Origin: Sepiola atlantica
Lineage: Eukaryota; Mollusca; Cephalopoda; Sepiida; Sepiolidae
DNA length: 64,000 bases
Reading direction: 5' to 3'
Assembly (NCBI GenBank): GCA_963556195.1
Contig: OY744517.1
Span: forward strand, 145,186,382-145,250,381
Position numbers and translations under genes: made by a program. Each line of letters opens with the position of its first letter. Position 1 is the stretch's first letter. This document shows, in pieces, positions 63,126-64,000 of this stretch. The notes below the pieces were generated by a model. The model saw only the letters and a list, made by a program, of their open reading frames with translations, did not search any database and was not told the origin of the DNA.

Positions 63126-64000
63126 TTTAGATTTTATGTAGATTCTCTAACCTTTCTTTCTATATGGAACACAAACATCGAGTTTTATATATAGAGATTT
63201 CCATATTTTGTTCTTTGCTTATTTCCCTTATCCCTTTTTATAGCTATACATTCTTTCAGATATGTATCCTGTAAGCAAAAACTTTTTACAATAAATATGT
63301 AATAAAATAACAACATAGAATAGTTGTACTATTAATTTATTAACTCTACCAACCATCACCGGCTGGGTTGTGTATGGCTTCTCAATTTCTTAGGACTTTA
63401 CACTGCCTATTCCTTTTTTCATGGTAGCCAAGCAGAATCACATCTCCACCTGTCTGACTCAACTTTGATACACTGTTTCGTTTGTGGAGGGTGCAACAGA
63501 GGTCAACTGTCAAGTTGGAGCCTTTGTGTGCCCCCAACGATCCTTATTGGAATGTCAAGAGATCTCAATATTAACTAAGGAGCCCATCTACCAATCTGCT
63601 TGGAGAAGATGAACCTCGGTGTAATCATTATAATCAAGAACAAACAGTAAAACATATATTAATAAAATACAAAAAAAATATGCACATATATACAGCAAAT
63701 ATTACAAAGTAACAAATATAAAAACGTTATTTGAAAATATAGCTTTTTCCCAAATAAAAGGTTTCTTAAGGAAATTAATTTGTACAAATATATTTAATTA
63801 AAAAAACATAACAAAACATTATTAACAAAATAACATCTGACAAGAAACAAATGTCAATTAACCTGCATAGATATGTTAATTATCTTGTTACCAAGCAAAC
63901 AATTTGGAAATCTCTTCAAAAGAATATCCAAAATAATATATTAAACAACCTAAAAGAAGCAAAAATCATACCAAAATCTAAAAATCAAACAAAATCACTG
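63126..64000. other. A+T-rich sequence to the window end, nothing recognised
   Basis: No exon matching the rest of LIM2 or LIM3 was found here. The last 350 bp are nearly free of G and have no repeat partner that I noticed. Confidence 0.5.

Overview
The window reads as a gene-poor, A+T-rich piece of an invertebrate animal genome, most likely a cephalopod mollusc such as an octopus. This is an inference. It rests on the very low coding density, a 27-kb intron, dense decayed transposable elements, long simple-sequence tracts, and a recurrent (CAT)n-GTTTAACGTCCGTTTT tail that I associate with octopod interspersed repeats. There is no bacterial-style gene arrangement, operon, CRISPR array or phage.

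The only host coding sequence I can support is two short + strand exons of one LIM-domain gene of the Ajuba/LIMD1/WTIP family (insect jub). They lie at 27020-27087 (68 nt, end of LIM1) and 54497-54559 (63 nt, start of LIM2). Reading phase is continuous across a 27,409-bp intron with AG/GT borders. The exons before and after lie outside the window or were not found, so nearly all of the window is intron sequence of this gene, or sequence upstream of or between exons not seen here.

Region by region: 0-8 kb is A+T-rich with SINE and LINE scraps and an inverted/direct repeat complex (6.6-7.5 kb). 8.4-12.8 kb holds a LINE C-terminus, a head-to-head pair of 5S rRNA-derived copies, and a decayed APE-type LINE. 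13-18.7 kb has paired interspersed repeats, a TATA-containing candidate LTR, a direct-repeat pair, a Helitron-type end and a tRNA-like sequence. 18.8-22.3 kb is a complete but dead hAT transposon with 8-bp target duplication, broken by a Ty3/gypsy 5' fragment and a foldback repeat. 22.9-27.7 kb has pyrimidine tracts, a SINE, one copy of a 740-bp repeat, and the first LIM exon. 28.3-31.9 kb holds three kinds of LINE remnant. 32.5-34.7 kb holds two adjacent Helitron-like ends, a tRNA-like segment, a perfect 25-bp-arm palindrome, and a Penelope-like module bounded by 112-bp inverted repeats. 37.2-41 kb has the second 740-bp repeat and a 1.79-kb pure polypyrimidine satellite. 41.5-54 kb is dense with LINE 3' ends, SINEs and Helitron ends. 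54.5-64 kb has the second LIM exon followed by LINE copies and further repeats.

The strongest structural signal is a family of Helitron-type 3' termini: a short GC hairpin around an AAC-like loop, then 8-12 nt, then CTAG or CTAA followed by T. It occurs at up to nine places on both strands. Most open frames in the window are chance frames in repeats. All calls come from reading the sequence; no alignment or database search was run.
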